Notes: generated from the sequence alone by a model not told the origin. Shown: positions 18,672 through 28,372, counted from the stretch's first letter. The stretch: 64,000 bases of DNA from Sphingomonas sp. S2M10 (GCF_012650175.1 NZ_JAAILI010000056.1:124001-188000); one strand, 5' to 3'. Program-made: numbers and translations.

Positions 18672-19562
18672 ATGGAGAATTTCGCCGCCCCTGCCCGCCC
18701 GATCGTCGCCCGCATGCTCGCCGAGGCCGAGGCGGCACCGGCGCGCGCGGTGGCATTCCAGGGCGCGCCGGGCGCCAATTCGCACGTCGCGGTGCGCGAA
18801 GCCTTTCCCGACGCGCTGCCGCTGCCCTGCTTCTCCTTCGACGACGCGATCGACGCCGTGAAGGAAGGCCGTGCCGACCGGGCGATGATCCCGATCGAGA
18901 ATTCGCTCCATGGCCGCGTCGCCGACATCCACTTCCTGCTGCCCGAATCCGGGCTGTCGATCATCGGCGAGCATTTCCTCGCCATCCGCCACACGCTGAT
19001 GGGCACCGGCGGCATCGACGACGTGCGCGAGGCGATGAGCCATCCCCAGGCGCTCGGCCAGTGCCGCCATTGGCTGAAGGCGCACGGCATCGCCCAGGTC
19101 GCCTATCCCGATACCGCGGGGGCGGCGGCGATGGTGGCGGAGCTGGCCGATCCCAAGGTTGCCGCGCTGGCACCGGCCCATGCGGCGGAGCTGTACGGGC
19201 TAAACGTGCTGGCCAGCGACATTGCCGATGCCGCGCACAACATGACGCGCTTCGTGGTGCTGTCGCGCGATGCGCCGGGGGTCACCGGCGAGGGCCCGTT
19301 CATGACCTCGCTGATCTTCGAGGTGAAGAACATCCCCGCCGCGCTCTACAAGGCGCTGGGCGGCTTCGCGACCAACGGCGTCAACATGACCAAGCTGGAA
19401 AGCTACCAGCGCGAGGCGAGCTTCTCGGCGACCGAGTTCTACGCGGACATCGTCGGCAGCCCCGACGATGCCGGCGTGCTCCGCGCGCTGGAGGAACTGG
19501 GCTTCCACTCCAAATGGGTGCGCCTGCTGGGGACCTATCCGCAGGCACGCGCGCGGCCATAA
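18672..19562 (+). CDS. pheA: Prephenate dehydratase (296 aa)
   Basis: Converts prephenate to phenylpyruvate for phenylalanine synthesis. Monofunctional: no chorismate mutase domain. VAFQGAPGANSH near residue 24, PIENSLHGRVADIHFLL (about 73-90), HNMTRFVVLSRD (about 188) and the C-terminal ACT domain with GFATNGVNMTKLESYQ, the phenylalanine-binding regulatory region, so feedback inhibition is likely. aroC, the enzyme two steps earlier, is also in this window. Confidence 0.95.
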   Translation: MENFAAPARPIVARMLAEAEAAPARAVAFQGAPGANSHVAVREAFPDALPLPCFSFDDAIDAVKEGRADRAMIPIENSLHGRVADIHFLLPESGLSIIGEHFLAIRHTLMGTGGIDDVREAMSHPQALGQCRHWLKAHGIAQVAYPDTAGAAAMVAELADPKVAALAPAHAAELYGLNVLASDIADAAHNMTRFVVLSRDAPGVTGEGPFMTSLIFEVKNIPAALYKALGGFATNGVNMTKLESYQREASFSATEFYADIVGSPDDAGVLRALEELGFHSKWVRLLGTYPQARARP

Positions 19563-19570
19563 AATCCAAG

Positions 19571-19709
19571 ATCCTCCCCCGGAGGGGGAGGGGGACCGCC
19601 GCCGAAGGCGGTGGTGGAGGGGTGTCCCGTTCGAAGCAGGGTCCCGCCGTTGCAGCGGTTACACCCCTCCGTCGCGCTCCGCGCGCCACCTCCCCTTTCA
19701 GGGGAGGAT
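19571..19709. repeat. 139-bp interspersed repeat with inverted ends
   Basis: It begins ATCCTCCCC and ends GGGGAGGAT, with internal hairpins (a GCCGCC-GAA-GGCGG arm) and the text ACCCCTCCGTCGCGCTCCGC typical of sphingomonad intergenic repeats. It fills nearly all of the space between the converging pheA and nudC genes. No coding capacity. Confidence 0.7.
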
Positions 19710-19719
19710 GTGGGTGCGG

Positions 19720-20589
19720 CTATTCCCCCTCGGCCCAGGCCTTGAGCAGCGTATAGGCGATCGCATAGCCCGGCGGCGCCAGGAACGGCGCCTCCGGATC
19801 GCGCGCCAGCGCCTGCCGCACCTGCGCCCGATCGAACCAGGCGGCATGTTCCAGCTCGTGCGGGTCGATCGTGATCGCCTCGTCGAGCGCCTCGCCGATA
19901 CAGGCGATCATCAGCTGCGACGGGAACGGCCAGGGCTGGCTGGCGACATAGCGCACCGCGCCGACATGCACCCCCGATTCCTCCAGCGTCTCGCGCCGCA
20001 CCGCGTCCTCGATGCTCTCGCCCACCTCCAGGAACCCGGCGAGCGCCGAATAGCGGTGCGGCGGCCAGCTCGGCTGGCGGCCGAGCAGCACCCGGTCGCC
20101 ATGTTCGGCGAGCATGATCACCACCGGGTCGACGCGCGGATAATGCTCCGTCCCGCAATTGGGGCAGAGCCGCCCCCAGCCGGCGCGGAAGATCTCGGTC
20201 GGCGTGCCGCAGCGCGCGCAGAAGCCGCTGCGCGCATGCCAGTCGATCAGGCTGCGCGCGGCGGCATAGTTGGCGGCATCCTCGGCCCGAAACGCGTCGA
20301 GGATCGCCGACAATTCGGGCGGGCGGCCGGGGGGCAGCGGCGCGCCGGGCGGCAGCGTCTCCACGAAATGCGGCACGCCCTCGATAAAGCCGAGGAACAG
20401 CAGCGGCTGGCGCGCGGCGTCCAGCCCGGTCCATGTCAGCCGGCCCGCCTCGTCCAGCTGCGGCACCAGCCCGTCCATCACCAGCAGCCGCGCGCGCGGA
20501 TCCGCAAGTGCCGCCGCCAGCAATTCGGGCTCGTGGCGGACGGGGTCGTCCCGCCCCAGCGTGCCGCCGGTAAAGCCCGGCGCGATCAC
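19720..20589 (-). CDS. nudC: NAD+ diphosphatase, Nudix family (289 aa)
   Basis: Hydrolyses NAD(H) to NMN(H) and AMP, and in E. coli removes NAD caps from RNA. A four-Cys zinc site (CARC...CPNC, about residues 105-125) precedes the Nudix box GFLEVGESIEDAVRRETLEE, and the SQPWPFPSQLM motif after it separates NudC from other Nudix proteins. GTG start at 20589 is preferred: it gives a GTGA overlap with the preceding serine hydrolase stop. Last gene of the coupled series mutY-hydrolase-nudC, which groups two nucleotide or base quality-control enzymes. Confidence 0.94.
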   Translation of the reverse strand: MIAPGFTGGTLGRDDPVRHEPELLAAALADPRARLLVMDGLVPQLDEAGRLTWTGLDAARQPLLFLGFIEGVPHFVETLPPGAPLPPGRPPELSAILDAFRAEDAANYAAARSLIDWHARSGFCARCGTPTEIFRAGWGRLCPNCGTEHYPRVDPVVIMLAEHGDRVLLGRQPSWPPHRYSALAGFLEVGESIEDAVRRETLEESGVHVGAVRYVASQPWPFPSQLMIACIGEALDEAITIDPHELEHAAWFDRAQVRQALARDPEAPFLAPPGYAIAYTLLKAWAEGE

Positions 20590-21857
20590 TTGGCCAGATC
20601 GGCGTAGACGGCGGTGCGCACCGGCACCTTGAGGCCGAGCTCGGCGAGCAGGATGTTGACCATCATCGTCGCGCGGACCTGGTTCTTGGGATCCACCCAG
20701 GCGGTGGTGCCGGCAGCACCCGACCAGCCGAACGTCCCCTTGCCCGCGCCGCCCGGCTGGTCGGCGAGGAACACCGCACCCCCGGCGCCGAAGCCCATCG
20801 GCACGCCGGTGTCGCGCGCCATCACCGCGAGGTTGGTCTTGTCGACACCCGCCGGCAGGAGATCGGACATGGCGAGCGCCGCCGTCTCGGGTTTCAGGAT
20901 CCGCACGCCGTCGAGCGTGCCGCCATTCTGCAGCATGTGGAGGAAGCGATCATAGTCGCGCGCCGACATCGCCAGACCCGCGCCGCCATAGGGGAAGCTC
21001 GGCTTCTTCAGGTATACCGAGGTCGCGCCAGGATCGATCGGGAAGCGATTGCTGCCCGCCACCGCATATTCGGTCGCCAGGCGCCCCGCCTCGCCCGCCG
21101 GCACCGTCCAGTAGCTGGAGGTCATCTTGAGGGGTGCGAGGATGCGGGTGTTGACGAAGCTGTCGAACGGCATGCCGCTGGCCACCTCGATCACTCGGCC
21201 GAGCACATCGAGCCCGATCGAATAGCTGAACTTGGCGCCCGGCTCGGCGATCAGCGGCAGCGTCGCGGTGCGGTTGGCGAATTCCTCCAGCGTAGCCGGG
21301 CGCGCGGGCCGCGCCGTCGCTTCGAACGAATCGCTCACCTGCGCCGGGTTGATGCCGAGGCGGTTATACTCGTTGAGCAGCGGCCCCTTGGTGATGATGT
21401 TGTAGCCGAGCCCCGCCGTGTGGGTGAGCAGGTTACGCACCGTGATTGGCCTGGTCGCCGGGCGGCTGGTCAGGTCCTTGGCGGGATCGACCAGCACCTT
21501 CATGTCCTTGAACGCCGGGATGAGGTCGCTGATCGGCTGGTCGAGCTTGAGCTTGCCTTCCTCGATCAGGATCATCGCGGCGATGCCGGTGATCGGCTTG
21601 GTCATCGAATAGACCCGCCACAGCGTATCGGCGTTGACCTTGGGCGAGGTGGGCTCCTCGGACATGCGGCCGTCGGCGACGATCGTCGTCGGCGCCTGGC
21701 CCTTGGCATAAGCGACGACGATGCCGGGCACCTTGCCCGAGGCGACGGTCTGGCGCGCGAAGCTCTGGACTTGGCTGGGCGCGGTTTGGGCCTGCACCAG
21801 CGGCGCCTGCAGCAGCGCCATTGCCCCGATCAGTCCGAACATTCGCTTGGCCGTCAT
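20586..21857 (-). CDS. Serine hydrolase, class C beta-lactamase fold (423 aa)
   Basis: Secreted or periplasmic enzyme with a Sec signal peptide (cut after VQAQ). The Ser-x-x-Lys nucleophile motif is in VYSMTKPITG (about residue 85), the Tyr motif is FSYSIGLDVLG, and the C-terminal region GTFGWSGAAGTTAWVDP takes the place of the KTG box. This is the esterase/beta-lactamase-like family (PF00144 type); members include esterases and D-aminopeptidases, so drug resistance should not be assumed. ATG 21857 has GGAGAC upstream and a 4-bp ATGA overlap with mutY. Confidence 0.9.
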   Translation of the reverse strand: MTAKRMFGLIGAMALLQAPLVQAQTAPSQVQSFARQTVASGKVPGIVVAYAKGQAPTTIVADGRMSEEPTSPKVNADTLWRVYSMTKPITGIAAMILIEEGKLKLDQPISDLIPAFKDMKVLVDPAKDLTSRPATRPITVRNLLTHTAGLGYNIITKGPLLNEYNRLGINPAQVSDSFEATARPARPATLEEFANRTATLPLIAEPGAKFSYSIGLDVLGRVIEVASGMPFDSFVNTRILAPLKMTSSYWTVPAGEAGRLATEYAVAGSNRFPIDPGATSVYLKKPSFPYGGAGLAMSARDYDRFLHMLQNGGTLDGVRILKPETAALAMSDLLPAGVDKTNLAVMARDTGVPMGFGAGGAVFLADQPGGAGKGTFGWSGAAGTTAWVDPKNQVRATMMVNILLAELGLKVPVRTAVYADLAK

Positions 21858-22897
21858 CGCAGTCTCCGTATCGCTTTTGCCGCCTTGGCGAAGACGGTGG
21901 GGAGCCCTGCCGACTCGATGTCGGCGATCGGCCACCATTCGCCGGGGGGTGCGCTTGCATGGCGAGGGATTGTTGCAGTCGCAAGCGCCACCTCGAGGTC
22001 GAAATGGGTGAAACCGTGACGGACGGTTTCGTTCAACATGCGCCAGTGCGTGGCGGCAGGCGCGTCGGCGACCCCCGGCGGCGAATCGCCCCACGGCCCG
22101 GTGGGCAGCGCACGCATGCCGCCAAGCAGCCCCTTGTCCGGGCGGCGGACGAGCAGCACCGCGTCGTCGCGCTCCAGCCAGAACATCGTGCCGTGGCGCT
22201 GCGGCTTGGGCGCCTTCCTGGCCTTGACCGGATAGGCCTCCGGATTCCCTTCCGCTCGCGCCTTGCAGCCAAAGGCGATCGGGCAGAGCAGGCATTTCGG
22301 CGCGCGGGCGGTGCAGATGCCGCTGCCGAGGTCCATCATCGCCTGCGCGAAATCGCCGGCGCGGGCATCGGGCGTGATCGTGTCGGTCCGCCGCCGGATC
22401 GTCGGTCGCGATCCCGGCAGCGGATCGGCCAGAGCGAACAGCCGCGTCACCACCCGCTCGACATTGGCATCGACCACCACTGCGCGCCGCCCGAAGGCGA
22501 TCGCCGCGATCGCGGCGGCGGTATAGTCCCCGATGCCGGGGAGCGCACGCAAGCCGGCCTCGGTATCGGGCAGGTCGCCCAGCCGCGCCACCTCCCGCGC
22601 GCAGGCGAGCATGTTGCGGGCACGCGCATAATAGCCGAGCCCCGCCCAGGCGGCCATCACATCGGCATCCTCCGCCGCCGCCATCGCCGCGAAGCTCGGC
22701 CAGCACGCGGTGAATTTCTCGAAATACGGGATCACCGTGGCGACCTGCGTCTGCTGCAGCATCACCTCGGACAGCCATACCTTGTACGGCTCCGTCGCAT
22801 CGGTGCCGGGCGGCGCGCGCCAGGGCAGGCGGCGGGCGTTTGCGTCGTACCAGGCGAGAAGCGCGGGGGCGATCGATTCAGGAGCGTTGTCGGGCAC
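21854..22897 (-). CDS. mutY: A/G-specific adenine DNA glycosylase (347 aa)
   Basis: Removes adenine mispaired with 8-oxoguanine. LSEVMLQQTQV with the catalytic Glu, helix-hairpin-helix LPGIGDYTAAAIAAIAF, catalytic Asp in VVVDANVERVV, and the 4Fe-4S ligands CTARAPKCLLCPIAFGC (C-x6-C-x2-C-x5-C). A Nudix-like C-terminal domain follows (HGTMFWLERDDAVLL, HGFTHFDLEV). The GTG at 22897 is chosen because the family homology begins there; the open frame extends another 48 codons into the divergent dciA gene. mutY-dciA-dsbA-smc is an order I recall from alphaproteobacteria. Confidence 0.95.
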   Translation of the reverse strand: MPDNAPESIAPALLAWYDANARRLPWRAPPGTDATEPYKVWLSEVMLQQTQVATVIPYFEKFTACWPSFAAMAAAEDADVMAAWAGLGYYARARNMLACAREVARLGDLPDTEAGLRALPGIGDYTAAAIAAIAFGRRAVVVDANVERVVTRLFALADPLPGSRPTIRRRTDTITPDARAGDFAQAMMDLGSGICTARAPKCLLCPIAFGCKARAEGNPEAYPVKARKAPKPQRHGTMFWLERDDAVLLVRRPDKGLLGGMRALPTGPWGDSPPGVADAPAATHWRMLNETVRHGFTHFDLEVALATATIPRHASAPPGEWWPIADIESAGLPTVFAKAAKAIRRLR

Positions 22898-22925
22898 GCC
22901 CCGCCTATGGCATGGGAGACCCGAT

Positions 22926-23462
22926 ATGACGAAGCCCCCCCGTGCCACCACCCGCCAGCCGCGCCCCGAGCCGCAGCGCTCGAACCGCGTGCGCGCGGTG
23001 TCCGAGCTGCTGCCGGACGTAGGCGGCGCCGCGTTCCGCAAGTTCGGCTTCGTCCAGTCCGCCGTGGTCAGCCGCTGGAGCGAGATCGTCGGCGAGCGCT
23101 ATGCCCGCGTCTCCGCCCCCGAATCGATTCGCTTCCCGCGCGGCAAGCGCGAGGAGGGCGTGCTGGCGCTCACCGTCTCGGGCGCCTTCGCGCCGATGAT
23201 GCAGCATATCGCGCCCGAGATCATCGAGCGGGTCAACCGCTTCTTCGGCTATCCCGCCGTCGCCAAGCTGACGATCCGCCATGGCGACCTGCGCCCGGCC
23301 AAGGCCAGGCCCGCCCCGCCCCCCAGCCTCAAGCCGATCCCGCAGGCGATGGGCGATTCCTTGCGCGGCATCGCCGATCCGGAGCTGCGCGCGGTGCTCG
23401 AATCGCTCGCCGCCGGCGTCGCGGCGCAGGACGAAACCCCGGTGTTTGGCAAGATCGATTGA
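22926..23462 (+). CDS. dciA: DUF721 protein, probable DciA replicative helicase operator (178 aa)
   Basis: The core VGGAAFRKFGFVQSAVVSRWSEIVG...VSAPESIRFPRGKR and ALTVSGAFAPMMQHIAPEIIERVNRFFG match DUF721, the domain of DciA, which loads or activates DnaB in bacteria lacking DnaC or DnaI. The C-terminal third is Pro/Ala-rich and probably disordered, as in many DciA proteins. One base separates its stop from the next ATG, so it is co-transcribed with the DsbA genes and smc. Start at ATG 22926. Confidence 0.85.
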   Translation: MTKPPRATTRQPRPEPQRSNRVRAVSELLPDVGGAAFRKFGFVQSAVVSRWSEIVGERYARVSAPESIRFPRGKREEGVLALTVSGAFAPMMQHIAPEIIERVNRFFGYPAVAKLTIRHGDLRPAKARPAPPPSLKPIPQAMGDSLRGIADPELRAVLESLAAGVAAQDETPVFGKID

Positions 23463-23463
23463 G

Positions 23464-24159
23464 ATGATGCGGCGACTCCTCACCCTTCTCCTAGCCTTGG
23501 TGCCGCTGTTCGGGCTCGGCGCCGCCCCTGCCCCGCAAGCCAACTGGCTCGCCACCGTCGTCGCCACGCCCGAGGGCGGCTATCGCCAGGGCAATCCGAA
23601 CGCGGCCGTGAAGCTGGTCGAATATGGCTCGCGCACCTGCCCGACCTGCTATCGCTTCGCCGAAGAAGGCATGAAGCCGCTGCGCGACCAGTTCATCGCC
23701 ACCGGCAAGGTGAGCTATGAATATCGCGACTATCTGGTGCACGGCGCGCCCGATCTGGCGCTGGCGCTGCTCAACCAGTGCGTCGGCACCCAGCGCTTCT
23801 TCCCCGTGCTCGATGCGATCTACGCCAACCAGCCCAAATTCGAAGAGAAGCTGACCGCACTGAGCAAGACCCCCGCCACGCTGGAGGCCTGGCAGAAGCT
23901 GCCCCCGCCGCAAATGGCGACGCGCTTCGCCGAGGGCATGGGCATGATCGCCTTCCTCAAGACGCAGGGCCTGCCCGAAGCCAAGGCCCGCCAGTGCCTC
24001 GCCGACCCCAAGGCGATCGCGCGCATCGCCAAGACCCAGGCGGACGGCGCGAACCTGTACAAGGTGGACGGCACGCCGAGCTTCTTCGTCAACGGCCGCA
24101 AGGTCCGCGCCTATAGCTGGCCCTATCTCGAGCCCGAACTGCGCGCCGCCGGCGCCTGA
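23464..24159 (+). CDS. DsbA-family thiol-disulfide protein, CPTC active site (231 aa)
   Basis: Signal peptide at residues 1-20, then a thioredoxin fold with a long helical insert: active site CPTC (Cys59, Cys62) in EYGSRTCPTCYRF and cis-proline loop VDGTPSFFVNG near residue 205. Periplasmic disulfide exchange is likely. ATG 23464 or the next codon, one base after dciA. The following gene is a paralogue with a different dipeptide and a lipid anchor, so the pair probably arose by tandem duplication. Confidence 0.92.
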   Translation: MMRRLLTLLLALVPLFGLGAAPAPQANWLATVVATPEGGYRQGNPNAAVKLVEYGSRTCPTCYRFAEEGMKPLRDQFIATGKVSYEYRDYLVHGAPDLALALLNQCVGTQRFFPVLDAIYANQPKFEEKLTALSKTPATLEAWQKLPPPQMATRFAEGMGMIAFLKTQGLPEAKARQCLADPKAIARIAKTQADGANLYKVDGTPSFFVNGRKVRAYSWPYLEPELRAAGA

Positions 24160-24183
24160 CCCTTTCGTAACCCGGAGAACCCC

Positions 24184-24951
24184 ATGCGTTTCGCCCTCGC
24201 GCTCCTTCCCATCCTGGCGCTCGCCGCCTGCAACGGCGGCGACAAATCCGCCGGCGGCACCGGCAATGCCAGCGCGCCGGTCTCCTCGGCCGCGCCGGTC
24301 GCCGGCGTGCCCGCCCCCGCTGGCAAGCAATGGACCGATGTCGTCGAGAAGACCAAGGACAATGGCTTCCGCCAGGGCAACCCGAACGCGCCGATCAAGC
24401 TGGTCGAATATGGCTCGCGCATGTGCCCGTTCTGCGCCCAGTTCGGCACCACCGGCGTCGGGCCGCTGCGCGAGAAATATATCTCCACCGGCAAGGTCAG
24501 CTATGAATATCGCGACTTCCTGATCCACGGCGCGCCCGATCTCGCGCTCGCGCTGCTCAACCAGTGCGTGCCCGCCGATGCCTTCTTCCCGACGCTCGAC
24601 CAGATCTATGCCGGCACGGACGCGTTCAACGAGAAGATCATGGGCCTGCAGCAGACCAACCCGCAGGTGCTGGAGCAGATCCAGCAGATGCCGCCGCCCC
24701 AGGCCGCGGCCGGCTTCGCCCAGGCGCTGAGCATGGTCGATTTCATGAAGCAGCGCGGCCTGCCCGAGGCGCAGGCCAAGGCGTGCCTCGCCGACCAGAA
24801 GCAGATCGAGACGATCGCCAAGGTCAATGCCGATGGCGCCAATGTCTATGGCGTGAACTCGACGCCGACCTTCTTCATCAACGGCCAGAAGACCGACGTG
24901 AACACCTGGGCCGATCTGGAGCCGTTGCTCCAGAAGGCCGGCGCGCGCTGA
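24184..24951 (+). CDS. DsbA-family lipoprotein, CPFC active site (255 aa)
   Basis: Lipoprotein signal with LALAAC (Cys16), a Ser/Ala/Pro linker to about residue 45, then a thioredoxin-fold domain with CPFC (Cys81, Cys84) and VNSTPTFFINGQ cis-proline loop. Close paralogue of the upstream protein: EYGSR, GKVSYEYRD, HGAPDLALALLNQCV are shared almost unchanged. Whether it oxidises, reduces or isomerises disulfides cannot be told. Same operon as smc (13 bp to its start). Confidence 0.93.
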   Translation: MRFALALLPILALAACNGGDKSAGGTGNASAPVSSAAPVAGVPAPAGKQWTDVVEKTKDNGFRQGNPNAPIKLVEYGSRMCPFCAQFGTTGVGPLREKYISTGKVSYEYRDFLIHGAPDLALALLNQCVPADAFFPTLDQIYAGTDAFNEKIMGLQQTNPQVLEQIQQMPPPQAAAGFAQALSMVDFMKQRGLPEAQAKACLADQKQIETIAKVNADGANVYGVNSTPTFFINGQKTDVNTWADLEPLLQKAGAR

Positions 24952-24964
24952 TCGACCAACCGCC

Positions 24965-27900
24965 ATGCAGATAAAGCGGCTGCGGCTGACGGGCTTCAAG
25001 AGCTTCGTCGACCCGGCCGATCTGCGGATCGAACCGGGGCTGACGGGCATCGTCGGCCCCAATGGCTGCGGCAAGTCCAACCTGCTCGAAGCGCTGCGCT
25101 GGGTGATGGGCGAGACCAGCGCCAAGTCGATGCGCGGCGCCGGCATGGAAGACGTGATCTTCGCCGGCACCGCGACGCGGCCGGCGCGCGACTTCGCCGA
25201 AGTGGCGGTGGTCGCCGACCTGCCCGAACAGCAGGACGAGCTGGAGATCATCCGCCGCATCGAGCGCGGCGCCGGATCCGCCTATCGCATCAACGGTCGC
25301 GACGTGCGCGCCAAGGACGTGGCGCTCGCCTTTGCCGACGCCGCGACCGGCGCGCATTCGCCCGCTTTGGTCAGCCAGGGGCGGATCGGCGCGATCATCG
25401 CCGCCAAGCCGGGCGAACGGCGCGCGATGCTGGAGGAAGCCGCGGGGATCGCCGGCCTCCATGTCCGCCGCCGCGACGCCGAGCAGAAGCTGCGCGCCAC
25501 CGAAACCAACCTCACAAGGCTCGACGAGCTGATCGGCGAGCAGGAGCAGCGCGCCGCCGCGCTCAAGCGCCAGGCCCGCCAGGCCGAGCGCTATCGCGAG
25601 CTGTCCGACCGCATTCGCGTGGCGGAAGCGCGGATGATCTTCGCCCGCTGGCGCGACGCGGCGATGGCCGCCGATGTCGCCCGCAAGGAAGCGGCCGAAG
25701 CCGAGTCGCTGGTTGCCGAGCGCACCGCCGCGCAGGCCCAGGCCGAGGCGGCGCAGATGGCGGCGGCCGAGGCGGTCGCCACGCTGCGCGCCGAGTCGCT
25801 GCGGCTGCGCGATGCCGCCAGCGACGCCCAACATCGGCTGCAGACGCTGCGCAGCGCACGCCATGGGGTCGAGCGGCGCATCGCCGAGCTGGCCGAGGCG
25901 AGCCGCAGGCTGGAGAGCGATCGGGCGCGCGAAGCCTCACTGGCACGCGATGCCGCCGAGGCGATCGCGCGGCTGACCATCGAACAGACGACGCTGGAGG
26001 CGCGGATCGCCGAGACCGCGGCACGCGTGCCGCTGCTCGACGCGGCACTGGCCGATGCCGAACGCGCTGCTCGCGACGCCGAGGTCGCGTTGTCGCAGGC
26101 GCTGGCGCAGCAGGCGAGCGAAGCGGCCGAGGTGCGCGTCGCCGATGCCGCGCTATCCGCCGCGCGCGGCCGGGTGGAACGCGGCCAGCGCGATGAGGCG
26201 CGGATCGAGGCCGAGGCGCGCGCGCTCGGCGACGCCGCCCCCCTCCATGCCGAGCGCCAACGGGCGAGCGCGGCGCGCGCCGACGCGCAGCGCCAGGCCG
26301 AGGCCGCGCGCGACGCGCTCACCCGCGCCGATGCCGAAGAGCGCGCCGCGATCGACGCACGCAACGGCGGCCAGGCGGCGCGGGCGGCGGCACATGCCGA
26401 ACTCGCCCAGATCGATAGCGAGGCGACGGCGCTCGCCAAGGCGACCAGGCCATCGGGCAAGGACCGGCTGCTCGACCGGGTGACCGTTGCCGCCGGCTAT
26501 GAGCGCGCGCTCGCCGCCGCGCTGGGGGACGATCTCGAAGCCGGGCTCGATGCGGCCGCCGAACGTCATTGGGGCGGCGCCGACGCGCTGCCGACCGATC
26601 CCGCACCGCCGCCCGGCACGACTCCGCTGAGCGAGCATGTCACCGCCCCGCCCGCGCTCGCCCGGCGGCTGGCGCAGGTGCTGGTGTGCGAGATCGATGG
26701 CGGCGACCCCCTCGCGGTCGGCCAGCGCCTGGTGACGCTGCAGGGCGTGCTGCGCCGCTGGGACGGCTATCGCGCGCGCTCGGGTGGTGCCGCGGCGGCC
26801 GAGCGGCTGAAGCGGGTCAACCGGCTCGCCGCGCTGGAGCAGGCGCGTCCGGCCGCACAGGCGGCGCTCGAAGCGGCGGCAGCCGAGCTAAGCCGCATCG
26901 AGGCCAGCATCGCCGAAGCGCGCCGTAGCGCCGCCGAGAACCGCAAGCGGCTCGACCAGGCCGATCTCGCCGCGCGCGAGGCGACCCGTGCCGAGGATCG
27001 CGCCGCCAACCAGATCGAACGGCTGGAGGCGCAGCGCGCCGACCTCGAAACCCGCCGCGCCCGCATCGCCGCCGAATTCGACGAAGCCGCCGCCGAACTC
27101 GCCCGCGCCGAGACAAAAAAGGCTGCGCTGCCGGACGGCGCGGAGACCCGCGCCAAGGTCGCGGCCCTCTCCCGCGAGGCCGACCATGCGCGCGCCGCGG
27201 TGGCCAGCGCCCGCGCCGAACGCGCCAGCCTCGACCGCGACCTCGCCCAGGCCCGCGAACGCCTCGCCGCCGCCGGTGGAGAGGCGAAGAGCTGGTCCGC
27301 CCGCGCCGCCGACGCCACCCGCCGCTCCGCCGAAATGAACGAACGCGCCGCCACGCTGGCGCAGGAGCGTGAAGCGATCGCCGGCCGCCCCGCGCAGATC
27401 GCCGCGCAACTCGCCGATGCCGAGGCGGCCGATGCGTGGATGCAGCAGGAATCCGCCGCCGCCCAGGTCGCCGAGCGCGAAGCCGATGTCCGGCTGCGCG
27501 CGACCGAGGCGGCATTGCGCAAGGCGAGCGAGTCGCTCTCCGAAGCGCGCGAGCGCCGCGCGGGCGCCGCCGCGCGTGCCGAGAACCAGGATCTGCGCCG
27601 GGTGGAGATGGGCCGCGTTTCGGGCGAGCGCTTCGAATGCCCGCCGCCCTTGCTCCCGGTGCGGCTCCACTTCGAGCCCGCCAGCGTGCGCAGCCCGCAG
27701 GACGAATCCGCCGCGCTGGACAAGCTCAGCACCGATCGCGAGCGGCTGGGCCCAGTCAACCTCGTCGCCGAGACCGAGCTTGCCGAGATCGAGGCCGCGT
27801 TCGGCACCAATGCCAAGGAGCGCGACGAGCTGCTCCAGGCGGTCAACCGGCTGCGCGGCTCGATCGGCACGCTCAACCGCGAGGGGCGGCAACGGCTGCT

Positions 27901-28372
27901 CGCGGCGTTCGAGGCGGTCGACCAGCATTTCCGGCGGCTGTTCACCACCCTGTTCAACGGCGGCCAGGCGCATCTCGCGCTGATTGATTCAGACGATCCG
28001 CTGGAGGCGGGGCTTGAGATCCTGGCGCAGCCGCCGGGCAAGAAGCTGCAGTCGCTCACCCTGCTCTCTGGCGGCGAGCAGGCGCTGACCGCGGTCGCGC
28101 TGATCTTCGCGCTGTTCCTCACCAAGCCCTCGCCGATCTGCGTGCTCGACGAAGTCGACGCCCCGCTCGACGACGCCAATGTGGATCGATTCTGCGACCT
28201 GCTGGAAGCGATGACCCGCGAGACCGCGACGCGCTACCTGATCGTCACCCACAATGCCGCGACGATGGCGCGGATGCACCGGCTGTTCGGGGTGACAATG
28301 GTCGAGCGCGGGGTCAGCCGGCTGGTGTCGGTGGATCTGGGCGGCGCGACGAGCCTGCTGGCGGCGGAGTAG
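24965..28372 (+). CDS. smc: Chromosome segregation protein SMC (1135 aa)
   Basis: Condensin ATPase that compacts and segregates the chromosome with ScpA/ScpB. Walker A GIVGPNGCGKSN near residue 32, two long Ala/Arg/Glu-rich coiled coils, a hinge at about 480-610, ABC signature LLSGGEQAL near 1033 and Walker B CVLDEVDAPLDDAN near 1057. Length is usual for alphaproteobacteria. The antiparallel coiled coil gives long open antisense frames, which are not genes. Confidence 0.97.
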   Translation: MQIKRLRLTGFKSFVDPADLRIEPGLTGIVGPNGCGKSNLLEALRWVMGETSAKSMRGAGMEDVIFAGTATRPARDFAEVAVVADLPEQQDELEIIRRIERGAGSAYRINGRDVRAKDVALAFADAATGAHSPALVSQGRIGAIIAAKPGERRAMLEEAAGIAGLHVRRRDAEQKLRATETNLTRLDELIGEQEQRAAALKRQARQAERYRELSDRIRVAEARMIFARWRDAAMAADVARKEAAEAESLVAERTAAQAQAEAAQMAAAEAVATLRAESLRLRDAASDAQHRLQTLRSARHGVERRIAELAEASRRLESDRAREASLARDAAEAIARLTIEQTTLEARIAETAARVPLLDAALADAERAARDAEVALSQALAQQASEAAEVRVADAALSAARGRVERGQRDEARIEAEARALGDAAPLHAERQRASAARADAQRQAEAARDALTRADAEERAAIDARNGGQAARAAAHAELAQIDSEATALAKATRPSGKDRLLDRVTVAAGYERALAAALGDDLEAGLDAAAERHWGGADALPTDPAPPPGTTPLSEHVTAPPALARRLAQVLVCEIDGGDPLAVGQRLVTLQGVLRRWDGYRARSGGAAAAERLKRVNRLAALEQARPAAQAALEAAAAELSRIEASIAEARRSAAENRKRLDQADLAAREATRAEDRAANQIERLEAQRADLETRRARIAAEFDEAAAELARAETKKAALPDGAETRAKVAALSREADHARAAVASARAERASLDRDLAQARERLAAAGGEAKSWSARAADATRRSAEMNERAATLAQEREAIAGRPAQIAAQLADAEAADAWMQQESAAAQVAEREADVRLRATEAALRKASESLSEARERRAGAAARAENQDLRRVEMGRVSGERFECPPPLLPVRLHFEPASVRSPQDESAALDKLSTDRERLGPVNLVAETELAEIEAAFGTNAKERDELLQAVNRLRGSIGTLNREGRQRLLAAFEAVDQHFRRLFTTLFNGGQAHLALIDSDDPLEAGLEILAQPPGKKLQSLTLLSGGEQALTAVALIFALFLTKPSPICVLDEVDAPLDDANVDRFCDLLEAMTRETATRYLIVTHNAATMARMHRLFGVTMVERGVSRLVSVDLGGATSLLAAE

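Noticed and set aside
20586-21857. The serine hydrolase as an antibiotic-resistance beta-lactamase
   Set aside because: The fold is shared with esterases and peptidases, and the KTG-box position reads differently; resistance cannot be inferred.
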